NCBI RefSeq assembly: GCF_031143425.1
Contig: NC_090444.1
Coordinates: 1,347,142,323 to 1,347,206,322, forward strand
DNA: 64,000 nt
Origin: Pleurodeles waltl
Taxonomy: Eukaryota; Chordata; Amphibia; Caudata; Salamandridae
Direction of reading: 5' to 3'
This document shows, one piece after another, positions 23,465 to 34,356 of the stretch; within the stretch, counting starts at the first letter, position 1; every line of letters starts with the position of its first letter. Under the pieces are notes generated by a model. The model searched no databases. It saw only the letters and a program-made list of their open reading frames with translations, and was not told where the DNA came from. Made by a program: the position numbers and the translations under genes.

Positions 23465-24515
23465 TCTTTGAGTTGCTCCTCATTCAGAATCCAGATCTCA
23501 TCACTGCTGGTACAGATGGGCCCCATGGTCTTTAGAACTCTTAAATGAATATCTTTTTGTAAACTTAGTTGGATAGAGATCCGACCATAAAACAGTTTAA
23601 AATTTCCCATAGGTCATCAAAAACATTTAAATTAAATTACCCATATCACAGCAAGTTTAGGATAATCAATAGAGACTAGAGGATTGCGCAGAGTCTCTAT
23701 CGCAAGCGACTGGGACATGTACATGCAGAAATTGAAAACATACTGAGAGTGAATACAGCCCTGAATGCTACATTATGGCAGCAGGACACGCTTGCAACCA
23801 GTCCAACATGGTAAGGGCTTGTGTCCTCCCAATATCTCCATGTAGGAGCCGCATTTTATCCTCATGTGATTATTTCAAAATAACGGCAGCACATAATGGA
23901 GAAAATCCAACCGATTGGGATCACTGACTAATTTAGAACATGGCAAATCACTGCCCCGCTCAATCAAACTACTGTTATAGAGACATATGGGCTAGCAAAA
24001 AGAGAGAAGAATAAATAAAACGGTGAATGGGTAATCTTATCGATAAAAAAAGGAGGGGGGGCCCAAGCAATTAATTATGGATGTCGGCAGCATCTAATAG
24101 AATGTAATTAGTAACCAGTGAAGGTCAATAGCTAAAGTAGAACATGGCACATCTATGCCTTACACAACAATCCAACTATTTACAGAGAACACAAAATGAC
24201 AGAGAGAGAGAGGAGTATCTTAACAATGTTCTCAATTGTTGAATGACATGTGAAATTTGAATTAGGATCAGAAATAAGCAAATAACAAAACCAAGGTATC
24301 GTGAAAATGGAAACATACAAACACATATTTAAATGCGAGTACATAGTATATATTGGAGAATACAGTAATATTGCAGACTAGAAATGTACAAGAAAAATAA
24401 ACATAACGTGAACAACTAAAACTATCATGATAAACATAGATGTATAAAACCATAAGTTGACATTGTCACAAGGTTAGCAATGTACACAAATCTAACATCT
24501 ACGTAGGTCTTCTAC
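23465..24515. other. no gene; probable 3' flank of the Penelope-like element
   Basis: AT-rich, with small frames only. The 3' untranslated end of the minus-strand element at 24516 should lie in the right part, but its end is not marked by anything I can see. Confidence 0.4.
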
Positions 24516-26129
24516 CTATCTCCCAAATAATATTCCATCTCAAAATTAGTATTAAGACCCTCCTCCACCGCTCTAAGTTTCAGAATCCAATAGCATTCCT
24601 TTTTTCTAAGGGCCAACTCTCTGTTACCCCCTCTGGGGTCTTTACCTATATGGTCAAATCCAAAAAATTCGAAAACCACAAACACGATCTTGTTTAGGAC
24701 ATTGCCTCATGTGACTCACTATAGGGTATCTAATATCCTCCTGTCTTAGTGCTCTAAAGTGTTCACTCACTCTCACCTTAAGTGGCCTGATAGTACTGCC
24801 TACATAATATAGGCCACATTTGCAAGTGATCATATAGATAACAAAATTGCTATCACATGTAATGTTATGGTTGATGTTAAAGTGTGCTCCGGTAGAGCTC
24901 TTAAAAGTAGAAATTCCTGATTTGGCCCATCTACACATACCGCAGTGTCCACATTTAAAGAAACCCTTATTACGAACAGTAAGCCAATTATCCTGGGTCA
25001 ATTTAGTGCGATAGCTGGGGCATAGTATATTCTTGAGGGTTCTGCCCCTTCTAAAGGTAAATATTGGGGTATCCGAAATCATCTTTTTGAGAGTAGAGTC
25101 TGCTGTTAATACATGCCAATGTCTCTTCATGCATTTTCGCAATAAGATAGCTGTTTTCGTGTAATTAGCTATACAACGAATATTGCTATTACCTTGCCTA
25201 GATTTCTGACTGAGTGTGTCTGATCTTTTCAAATGCATAATCCTTTTACGTGCTTTGTTAATCACCTGGGGAGGATACCCCCGTGAGCTGAATCTATTAC
25301 TCATATCCTCAATACATTTCACAAAATCGTCCTCTAGACTGCAGTTCCTCCTTGCTCGTACCATTTCCCCATATGGTATAGCTTCAATTTGATGTTTAGG
25401 ATGTGCACTCTGTGCATGTAGAATAGAATTACATGAAGTACTTTTCCTATATAAACGACTCTCTATTCTGTTGTCCTGAATAAAAAGCTCTACATCAAGG
25501 AAGGCAATGTTAGTAGTACTGTATTCAGAGGTGAACTGAATATTGAAGTTATTAGTATTCAAGTAACAGATGAATTCATTCAGTTTTTGTAAGTCACCCG
25601 TCCAGATCAATAGACAATCATCTATGTAACGGCCCCAAAAAAGTATATCTGAGACCCACGTACCACCCTCTTTGCTCCAAATCTTGTTTTGCTCAAAATA
25701 CCCCATAAACAGGTTGGCATAGGATGGCGAGAATTTAGACCCCATTGCCACACCTTGTTTTTGGCAGTACCAGTCATTCTTAAATAGGAAAACATTGTTG
25801 TTTAAGATCAAGTACACCATTTTCAGTAACATGTTAGTGTGATCGTATAAGTTTGCTGGTCTTCTATGAAGAAAGTAGCGCAAAGCATCCATTTCCTGTT
25901 CGTGATTGATGCTAGTGTACAGGGAAGTGACATCCAATGTTACTAGGATCATCCCTGGTTCCCAAGTGATATCAGTCAATATACTTAGAATATGTTTGGT
26001 GTCTTTGATATAGGAAGGTAAGTTTCCCACAAAGGGCTGCAAAAAAATGTCTACATACTCCGAGAGTCTCTCTGTAGGGCCATCGATGCCTGAGACAATC
26101 GGTCTGCCCGGCGGGTTTGTGGACAGCAA
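24516..26129 (-). pseudogene. Penelope-like element: reverse transcriptase plus GIY-YIG endonuclease, 5'-truncated
   Basis: The minus-strand frame is open for 491 codons (26129 to 24654). Palm motifs of Penelope-like RT are present: LDVTSLYTSI at 65-74, QGVAMGS at 125-131 and the catalytic YIDD at 168-171. A linker with C393-x2-C396-x2-C399 leads into a GIY-YIG nuclease (IYM at 431, YYVG at 441-444). A one-base slip in a T-run near 24665 gives an early stop. The nuclease C-terminus continues in the next frame to a stop at 24516, with a conserved RGGNRELALRKKECYWI stretch. The RT begins just before its first conserved block, so the 5' half is lost at about 26130. The nuclease type suggests a Neptune/Poseidon-like lineage, but that is inference. 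Confidence 0.85.
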
Positions 26130-28486
26130 CTACCTGTGTCCCACAAACCGCAAGAGTCTGGCTGAAGTAGCCTCTGTATTGTAACCGTACATGTGTCCTG
26201 CTAACTGTGTTTTTTAATCTAATGTTTTTGACTAGTATAGCACACCTGTTAACCCCTTAATGCAAATGTGTTTGACTATTTTCCCTTTTAAGTACTTGAA
26301 GTTTCACTTTCTTCTTTATTTCTACTTCCAAATTCAGTTCTTAATATTGTTAAACCTCAAACCAACGACTCCTGCCTCACCATTAATTCATATTCATACA
26401 TATATCATCCACATACCAACATAAATCTCTGTACCAAATGCACAGCTGTGCTAAAAAATGATCTGTGTGTTTTTTTGGGAAAATTTGTAAAATTGGTTAA
26501 AAAAAAATTGGGGATAATCAATGACCATCTAGTCAACCTGTTTCACCTGTGTGCAATAGGACTCATATGACGTTCCCTGCTTTCTTCAAGACCCGGATCC
26601 CTGCCTTACATTTTTAATCATCTGTACCTATTGCCTTGCAGTTTCTCCAGATGGTCAACTAGGCTTAAAGTGCATGTGTCCTTGTCACACATACCGTCAT
26701 GCATTCATTTTCATGCCATTCAAAGTCATTGTGCATAATCACTTGTCTTGTATTCTCAAATAGTAGGTACCTGTGAAGTTATATCGCAGTTGATGTAATA
26801 CACTGAACTAGGTGATTGGAATTGTCTCATGGTAGGTTCACTACTCCCACATTTGATGCATAACTGTGCTGCTTCAAACAAAAACCACAAAAAGACACCC
26901 CACTGCAAACACATGAAAGACACCATGCCCCAATAGCTGTACCACACATGTATCAAATGTTTGAAATTTTAAGGAATATCAGTATTATGTCACACACTAA
27001 AAGAAGGGATAATGTCATGTTTAGAATCAAGTATAAAAGTAGCACATTTTCACATTTTTGGTGGCAAATAAATAGTCTTACTTCATCAAGAGGAAATCCC
27101 AGTTGGAAACCTACATGCCTGATGCTCCTTCGGAGACAGGCTGTTACCCCCAGAGGTTGATGTTTAAAGGTGCATCTTGCACTGGAACATGCTGACATCA
27201 GATACAACATGCGGTCACATGACTGTGGTAATAGGAAGCATAGCATAGGACATCAGAGAAGATGTGCGTTCAGGATGGTTCCTGTCATCATCCTCATACA
27301 TTATGTCAGCCTATTCACAGGGAGGTGTGTAATGGTGTAAGACTGGTGCGGGATTGAGCAATAAACCCCTATGGCTATCACATGATGTACTCAGATAAAA
27401 CACAGATTGTTGTGGATCATTATAGATTTTTAATCCAAATGGTATATTGAAGAGAAGCATTCAGCAAATTTAGAAAGAGGAAAAAACAAGGATAAATAAG
27501 GATATTTCCCCTCATTACACCTCACCTGGGGAGGTATAGCATTTTGACACATTCCCAGGTCTTCCATTAATGGTAAATCTGGGAATGCACCAGAATCCAC
27601 CCATGGAATGCCTCCGTTGGGCAGAGTAATGCAAGGCAGCAATTTGTGTTGCCTTAATTAGCAAGCCATGTAGGGCATGGAAGGTGGCCTTGCTCGGCTT
27701 GATAAATCACATTTAGGTTTTGCGTCACCCATTCGCCCCTTATGTGGCGCAAGAGCGAATCTTGAAAGTCTGGAATTAAAAAGCCAAAATGGCATCTAAA
27801 TGCTCATTCCACTGCAGACCAACCTAGGTCCCTGATGTGTCCTCATTCAGGCCAGTCAGATTTGTCTCAAGCCTGTAGAGTTATCTTTGTTGACTGATGA
27901 AAAGTTGACATTAAATGGGTGTGTTGTCATAATCTTTATCATTTCGACTACAACACACAGGTCATTCTCATAGTGTCATAATTCTAGTAAATAACTTGTC
28001 ATATGCATGTTACTGCGCCAGCATCCGATGGGGCTCCCAATACACATGTGCCCAAACGATGCTGTATATGTCTTTCAGACACACAGAAAGGGTTGATCAT
28101 AGTATGAGCTGCTCTAGTCTCCTTCCAGCCCAAATCAGCTATGCAAGACATTTGTTTGTGCTCTGGTGCTAGGGCCTGTGTAAATTTTCCAGGTCGAAAA
28201 AGTAAAAGAAAAATGTTTTAGGTGGAAATGCATATTTCTTCCATACCAAATACTGCATCAGTTCCACCCTGTAGACAGTGCTCAAGAGTAGGTATGAAGA
28301 AGAGGAATATGAATGTAGGGTTACAAAGTGCAATTATAATAGGCATTCTCTGTTGCAGCTTTAGAAATCCTCTGTATTATATTTATGCTTTTTGTTAATT
28401 AATTTCTAATAGATAATTTGCCCACAACAAACAACCAAATTCTCTAGCGTATTTTCGTTGATTTCAGGATACCACATAAGCAAATG
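26130..28486. other. no recognised feature
   Basis: Next to the Penelope 5' break there is a small inverted pair (TTTGTGGACA ... GTCCCACAAA, 26116-26148). The rest is AT-rich with short frames only. Confidence 0.45.
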
Positions 28487-28690
28487 TAAGACGTTTTTAT
28501 TTTGTGCCTGGTAGCTGTCTCTGCGGCTTAGAAGCCTACAACCTACACAATGAGTCATGTAGTTACCATATTGCATTTACTTTATTTCAAGTGAAGGACA
28601 TTTTGTAATTTGTGCCTGGCGTCTGTCCCATGGGCTTGCATGTGTACCTATGAAATGAATATCACGCAGTTAAGCTATTGCATTTTTTTT
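28487..28690. repeat. diverged tandem duplication, about 115 bp unit
   Basis: Two successive segments share the order TTTTGTGCCTGG ... CTGTC ... GGCTT ... ATTGCATTT (about 28490-28580 and 28600-28690), with many differences. Confidence 0.4.
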
Positions 28691-30020
28691 TAAACAACTG
28701 TGCACACTTATTTTTACACCAAGTTCTAAATGTAACTGCATGGGGCCACACCAAGCTGCCTTTGTTTTTTGTAAAAATTATCTTGTTATATATAATTATT
28801 TTTTATTCCTACTTATGTACTGAAAGGCTACACATCCTCTTTTCTGTGAATATGCATGCTCCCAAGACTACCTTGATGTTATGATTACACATTTCTGTAG
28901 GTTATCAAAATCCTTGTTTGTCTTATTTCTAAAGAAAAGTGTTGATGAGTGAAAGTCCACAAATATTAAAAATTAAAATGCAGTGACATGTCTACCTATG
29001 TCGTTCAGTATTTTAATATTGATGTTAATGTATGACTTCCAAAGCCATATGCCAGATACTTCCACAGGTGAAGAAAGAGTGTATACCTGGCTCCTCCTTG
29101 GTGTAGTGTATCGTCACCTAGATAGGAAAATACATTTTTGCTATGAAATGGTTTCCATTGTTCCAAGCTTTATGCATCCCAGCACAGTTTATTGAATTCC
29201 AAACTGGTTTATCTTTCAAATCATTGTAGACGTGTTGCCTTATGGAAGATAAAGTGATCGTCTAACAGAGAAAGGGGAACCTCAGTCCAGTATTTGGCCT
29301 AGACCTTAGTCTAGTCTTTAAGAGTTTTTAGAGACAGTGGTAAAAGGACCTCAAGGAACATCAAGGGACATAATGCTGAAACAGGATTGAAGCTAATCAG
29401 GGCCCAAATGATGGATGTAGAAGCACTTAATGACAACAGCAAATCTAACATCTCATCTGCCTTCTCATCCTACCTCACCTATTGTTCCATTTCCCTGTCC
29501 CTCTGCCATATCTGTTTCCCAAGCCTGTGTGTTTCCTTTTTCCTGTGGGGTGTCTGGCCCCTTCCAGTCATGTAACATCCATGTTGAAGAAGTACTTTTA
29601 ACATCATTGTGCTGAAGAGTGAAACAGAAGATGGCCAGGAACTTTTGCCCCAAGTTAGGAACATGACTGGGACACCCCCTCTGTCTTAGGGGTGTGACTT
29701 TATTATTGTTTTAGGCAATAACTTTGTTTATGAACTTTATTGTTTTTCACAAATTATGGCTCATTTTCGATTTCTGAAATGGCATGTACAAAATGGATTT
29801 GTTAGAAGTTGTTTCAATTTGCCCACTGACTTCTAGCAAATTCATAGGAATTTTGTGAACCGACCTATGTATTAATAGATTGGTTCTCAAAATACTAATT
29901 TCTCATTAATATGCATGAGGTAGGTGCTACATTGAGACCCACTACAATTGGCTACAATGACAGGCATGGTGGCCTGCTGGGGTCAGCAGATCACTATGTT
30001 ACTGATTACTTTTAAATAAA
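28691..30020. other. no recognised feature
   Basis: AT-rich. Small frames near 29387-29664 on both strands do not resemble known proteins. Confidence 0.5.
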
Positions 30021-30204
30021 TGTGTTGAAATATGCTACATGAAGAGTTGAATAAAGTAAGGCTTTAATATATGAAGCCAATATTTACTCGTCCTCTCCAT
30101 TCTGGTGTCAGCTGTCGCCTGCCAGCGCTCTTTATTCCATATAGGCCGCTACTTACATAGCAACAGCAGAACACCCACAACAGAGCCCAACACAACACAT
30201 TACA
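30021..30204 (-). repeat. 3' LTR of minus-strand Gypsy remnant
   Basis: On the minus strand a purine tract (30205-30219, reading AAAGAAGGGAGGAT) is followed by TGTAATGTG, and the segment ends TTTCAACA about 183 bp later. So it is a short TG...CA LTR. An AATAAAG-type signal lies in its 3' part. It sits downstream of the integrase remnant at 31161-32855 in the right order and strand. The 5' LTR is lost. Confidence 0.65.
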
Positions 30205-30488
30205 TCCTCCCTTCTTTATTTTAATAGTATAAGGAAATGTAGCTTTTTAACAAAATAACTTTTTTCCCTGTATTATTACATAATAACAACAAGGTTTAAA
30301 ACAAAAAGTATAGGGTTGCTACTGTAACTTATTATTGCTATAACAAAAATGTATATTGCCTTTGCCCATCCAACGTACCTCCTACCACCATCACTACAGT
30401 TCTCCACACACAAAGCCCTTGAGACATTTTGGTGGTTTCCTGTCTCTCACTCCTTCCACATCATTGGTTTTATTCCAACTTACATTAG

Positions 30489-31156
30489 GGGCCATATGTA
30501 GCACGCCGTTTGCGCCATGCAAACGGCCTCACGCAATGCACATTCCCCAAAATTTGGGAATGCAACTCTCAAATAGGAAGGGGTGTTCCCTTCCTATTTG
30601 CGACTCGCATCGCAATTCAGAGTTGGTTTGTGACCGCGAATGCGGTCGCAAAGCAACTCGCAGTTACCAACAGTGTCACACTGGTGGTAACACATTCGCA
30701 AAAGGGAAGGGATCCCCATGGGACCCCTTCCCCTATGTGAATATCGAAAAATATATTTTTTCAGAGCAGGCAGTGGTCCTATGGACCACTGCCTACTCTG
30801 AAAAAAACGAAACCAAATGGTTTCAGTTTATTTTTCATTTTGCAACTCATTTTCCTTTAAGGAAAACGGGCTGCAAAATGAAAAAAAAAAACTGCTTCAT
30901 TTATAAAGCAGTCACAGACATGGAGGTCGGCTGACTATAGCAGGCCACCATCCCTGTGAGTGCAGGGACTCGCTATTGGGTCGCAAAATGCGACCCACCT
31001 CATGAATATTGATGAGGTGGGTCTTTGCGACCCCATAGCGAGTCGCAGACGGTGTCTGAGACACCGTTCTGCATCCTGAATTGCGACTCGCAAATTGCGA
31101 GTCTCACTGACTCGCAATTTGCGAGTCGCAATTCATGGATTTCCTACATCTGGCCC
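30489..31156. mobile_element. hairpin-train short element, family B
   Basis: 668 bp bounded by GGGCCATATGTAG and CTACATCTGGCCC (inverse with one mismatch), flanked by TAG at 30486-30488 and 31157-31159. Inside is one hairpin after another: GCCGTTTGC/GCAAACGGC near 30505, ATTCCC/GGGAAT near 30545, ATAGGAAGGG/CCCTTCCTAT near 30575, GACCGC/GCGGTC near 30633, GTTACC/GGTAAC near 30665, GCAGTGGTCC/GGACCACTGC near 30775, TTTTGCA/TGCAAAA near 30840-30880, GGGTCGC/GCGACCC near 30980 and CTCGCAAATTGCGAG near 31088. Sequence-unrelated to family A but the same architecture. No coding capacity. It interrupts a Gypsy remnant. Confidence 0.8.
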
Positions 31157-31160
31157 TAGA

Positions 31161-32855
31161 TTACTTTCCTTTCACCACACTTTCTTCTTCCACCACCTTA
31201 TCTATGTCATCACATACATTCCCATTTTTCTCTCTTGTGCTCCATTCTCCTTCCCTTACATCATCATGAAACTTTGTGTTAGCTACATCGAGAGTTGTAG
31301 CTGAACCACTGTTCACATAACCACGCTCCATGTTTTCCACAGCTTTGAACTGCAGCAATTGAAATTTGTCTCTAGAATTACAACTGTCTTGTTTCTCCTT
31401 ACTTACTTTAGGTACTCATTTCAAATCCCATACTTTCCTGCTACTCACACAAACTGCATTATTCAATACTTCAACCACTTCCTCAGGTTTATAGAATTGT
31501 CTCTCCCCCTTAACAACCTTAGTTGGTTTCTTTATTCATATCCAGTCACCTACTTCAATGTTAGCTGGTTTTACACGATCTCGCTCATCATATCGCTTCT
31601 TCATTTCAGCATGTTTATCAATCATTCTCTGCTGAAGGGTATCTAGGAACCACTGTTCTACACATGGCTCATTCCTCCAATTCAGATTGTACTTTGATCT
31701 AGGTTTCCGTCCTCTCATTGTCATAAAAGGAGATAACTCTGTAACATCATTTTGCATTACTCTATAAGCCTACATTGCTTTGAATACTTGTACTTCCCAA
31801 TATACTTTACTCTTTACTAGCTACCGCAGATTGAATAACACCCTTTAAAACCCTGTTGAATCTCTCCACCATACCTTTTCCACTCTGATTGTAAAGGGAC
31901 TTAGTTTTGTGTTGAACTCCTACCCTTTTGAAGTACTCTTTAGATGCATTCGACACAAATTGAACTCTATTATTGCTTAAAAGAGTTTTTGGTAAACCTT
32001 CAAAAACAAATGTCTTATTCAAAAACTCCAATACACACTTAGGGGGTCATTCTGACCCTGGCGGCCGGTGGCCGCCAGGGCCACCGACCACGGGAGCACC
32101 GCCAACAGGCTGGCGGTGCTCCCACGAGCATTCTGACCGCGGCGGTTCAGCCGCGGTCAGAAGCGGCAAGTCGGCGGGCTCCTGCCGACTTACCGCTGCT
32201 CGGGGGAATCCTTCATGGCGGCGGAGCGCGCTCCGCCGCCATGAGGATTCTGACCCCCCCTACCGCCATCCTGTTCATGGCGGGAAAGCCGCCATGAACA
32301 GGATGGCGGTAGGGGGGTCGCGGGGCCCCTGGGGGCCCCTGCCGTGCCCATGCCAATGGCATGGGCACGGCAGGGGCCCCCGTAAGAGGGCCCCGCAAAG
32401 TATTTCAGTGTCTGCCTTGCAGACACTGAAATACGCGACGGGTGCCACTGCACCCGTCGCACCTTCCCACTCCGCCGGCTCGATTACGAGCCGGCATCCT
32501 CGTGGGAAGGGAGTTTTCCCTGGGCTGGCGGGCGGTCTTTTAGAGACCGCCCGCCAGCCCAGGGAAAAACTCATAATACCCTCCGCGGTCTTCTGACCGC
32601 GGAGCGGTATAATGGGGGCGGAATTCTGGCGGGCGGCCTCCGCCGCCCGCCAGAATCAGAATCACCCCCTTAGTATCAGCCTTTTCTTCAAATTCTACAA
32701 CTGGCCATGTGGAAAATAGATCCATCAAAACGATAACAAACTTGTTCTATTCACCTACTGGCCCTAGAAAATCGATAGCTACTAATTCCCATGGTTGTTT
32801 ACGAACAACATTTTCACACATAGGAGGCCTCATCATTTCACAGTTGTTTCTGCCT
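31161..32855 (-). pseudogene. Ty3/Gypsy integrase remnant, interrupted by hairpin element A2
   Basis: Minus strand. 32675-32830 encodes the start of an integrase core, with a WELVAIDFLGP motif carrying the first catalytic Asp and an LMDLFSTWP stretch. The core resumes at 31807-32036, beyond element A2, with a GLPKTLLSNN segment (here Asn replaces the usual second Asp) and a GMVERFNRVLKG segment with the catalytic Glu. The C-terminal part (31536-31757) includes a YDERDR...VGDWI stretch. A frame to 31161 may be the pol tail. A stop interrupts the core start near 32750, and the LTR at 30021 closes the element. The 5' half is missing: it abuts DIRS sequence at about 32860. Inactive. Confidence 0.75.
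32042..32669 (-). mobile_element. hairpin-train short element, family A copy 2
   Basis: 628 bp with ends GGGGGTCATTCTGACC and GAATCACCCCC, flanked by TTA at 32039-32041 and 32670-32672. The inner hairpin order is that of copies 1 and 3 read in reverse. Stems stay perfect although sequence differs, for example TGCCGTGCCCATGCC / GGCATGGGCACGGCA at 32340-32375. It lies inside the integrase core of the Gypsy remnant, and the flanks read as one continuous core on either side. Confidence 0.85.
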
Positions 32856-32861
32856 TAGTGC

Positions 32862-33219
32862 TTCTGATGGATACAACTACCTGTGGATTCCTCACCTAAT
32901 GAATACTCCCACGGCGCCAGCATTAGACGGAAATCTTCTTCCTAGCTTCTGCACGTCGACGAGGACGTCACTCTAGCCCACGTGACGCCGTCTGACGTCA
33001 TACAGGCAATAAGAGGTCCTCGCCGACGTGCCGACGTCAGTACCAACATTTTTTACGTGCATGAGAATAATAACACAATGCAATGAAAGAGCAAGGCAAC
33101 ATCCCATAACATTGTAAATCACACAACATTGCAATAAAATGGCTGTAGATTTAATATAACTCTTTTTTTTTTTTTTTTTTTAAATCAAACAAACAAATAT
33201 ATGCAAATCATGTATATAC

Positions 33220-33260
<41 letters not shown>

Positions 33261-33448
33261 CAAGTATCCATATATACAAAATCTATTGCAGCCTTGAAGA
33301 CCAAGAGGAGCGCACTCAAGGATTCCTTGGTAAGACCAGAAAGGCAACGGGGAGGCGGGTGGGACCGTGAGGAATCCACAGGTAGCTAATGTATCCACCA
33401 GAAAAGTCGTTACCGAAGTAACTCGTTCTTCTGATGGATACAACTACC
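32862..33448 (-). mobile_element. miniature DIRS derivative (terminal repeat, 3' UTR and internal complementary region only)
   Basis: Reverse complement of the 3' part of the DIRS element at 42088: inverted terminal repeat (32862-33060), 3' untranslated sequence with an AT repeat, then the internal complementary region (about 33370-33448). It starts TTCTGATGG and reaches AACTCGTTC at 33428, the same two termini as the full element. TTCTGATGG then recurs at 33429. A direct repeat TTCTGATGGATACAACTACC thus lies at both ends. No gag, RT or recombinase. Confidence 0.75.
33224..33262. repeat. (TA)n microsatellite in DIRS 3' untranslated sequence
   Basis: About 35 bp of alternating T and A. The complete DIRS element has a matching AT repeat at about 47717-47746. 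Confidence 0.85.
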
Positions 33449-34356
33449 AGCAACGTATTACTGAATCACTGATTATGTTGATAAATTAAAAAATGTGATT
33501 TTGCAGTGAAAGGCTCTGAACTTATCAAGTGGAGCCTTAACAACAGTTAAATGGCATGATGCATGAAGGCCTTGAACTTATTGTTATGGGATGTTTTTTT
33601 TTTAACTCTTTAAAGACATTTTGTTTTAAACCAGTTTTGCTGATATTTCCTTACTTGATTTATTATTTTTCCACTGTCTCAAAGTTTGCATTTCCTTTGT
33701 GAAGCTAAACTCAATATTTCTTCATTTTGCCTATGCCCAACTGTGGTGTGTGTTTTTAGAAATCCTTTTTTAACACAGATGTCTTCAAACAAATTAATTA
33801 ATATATGGTATGTCATGCAAAGTAAATGTTTAGGTTTTTTGAAGGACTTTCACTATCTAAATTACTTTTCTAATGGAATACACTTAAACAAAGAACAGAG
33901 CATCAGAACACTTTCCTACATAGTAACTTCAAAATCAAATATTGAACAAAGATAAACGCTAGACACAGGCTTTTCAGTGAGTGTGTTAGGAATAGAGTAT
34001 TGAAATTTAATTAAACGTTATTTTGGGGTTTGTCCTACTTACATATGAAATACTGGTGGTGAGACTGGTTAAGAGTATGCTTGTCTTGGTGGTGGTTGCG
34101 TTGCTGCTGGTGGTTGAGGTGGTGCAGGTTGTTGTGTGCAGTTGCTTGTGGCAGAGGTTTTAGGTTGACATGTGGTATGTCACTCCTAGGGAGAGGTGTC
34201 TTTTTTTAAAATATTTTGCATGTGTTGGTGTTGGCCTTGAAGAATAATAGTGGCATGTTTTACTTATTATCGACATCATCTTCATGGCCAGAGCATGTTC
34301 TTTTGCACTTTTTTCTCTCAAAGTTTCAAGATTTTCTTGTGCATCTTTGCCACATC
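33449..34356. other. no recognised feature
   Basis: AT-rich, with a GTGGTGGTTG-rich patch at about 34085-34160. No supported gene. Confidence 0.5.

Noticed and set aside
30356..30934. 192-codon plus-strand frame
   Set aside because: Spans the Gypsy 3' region and hairpin element B; no protein similarity.
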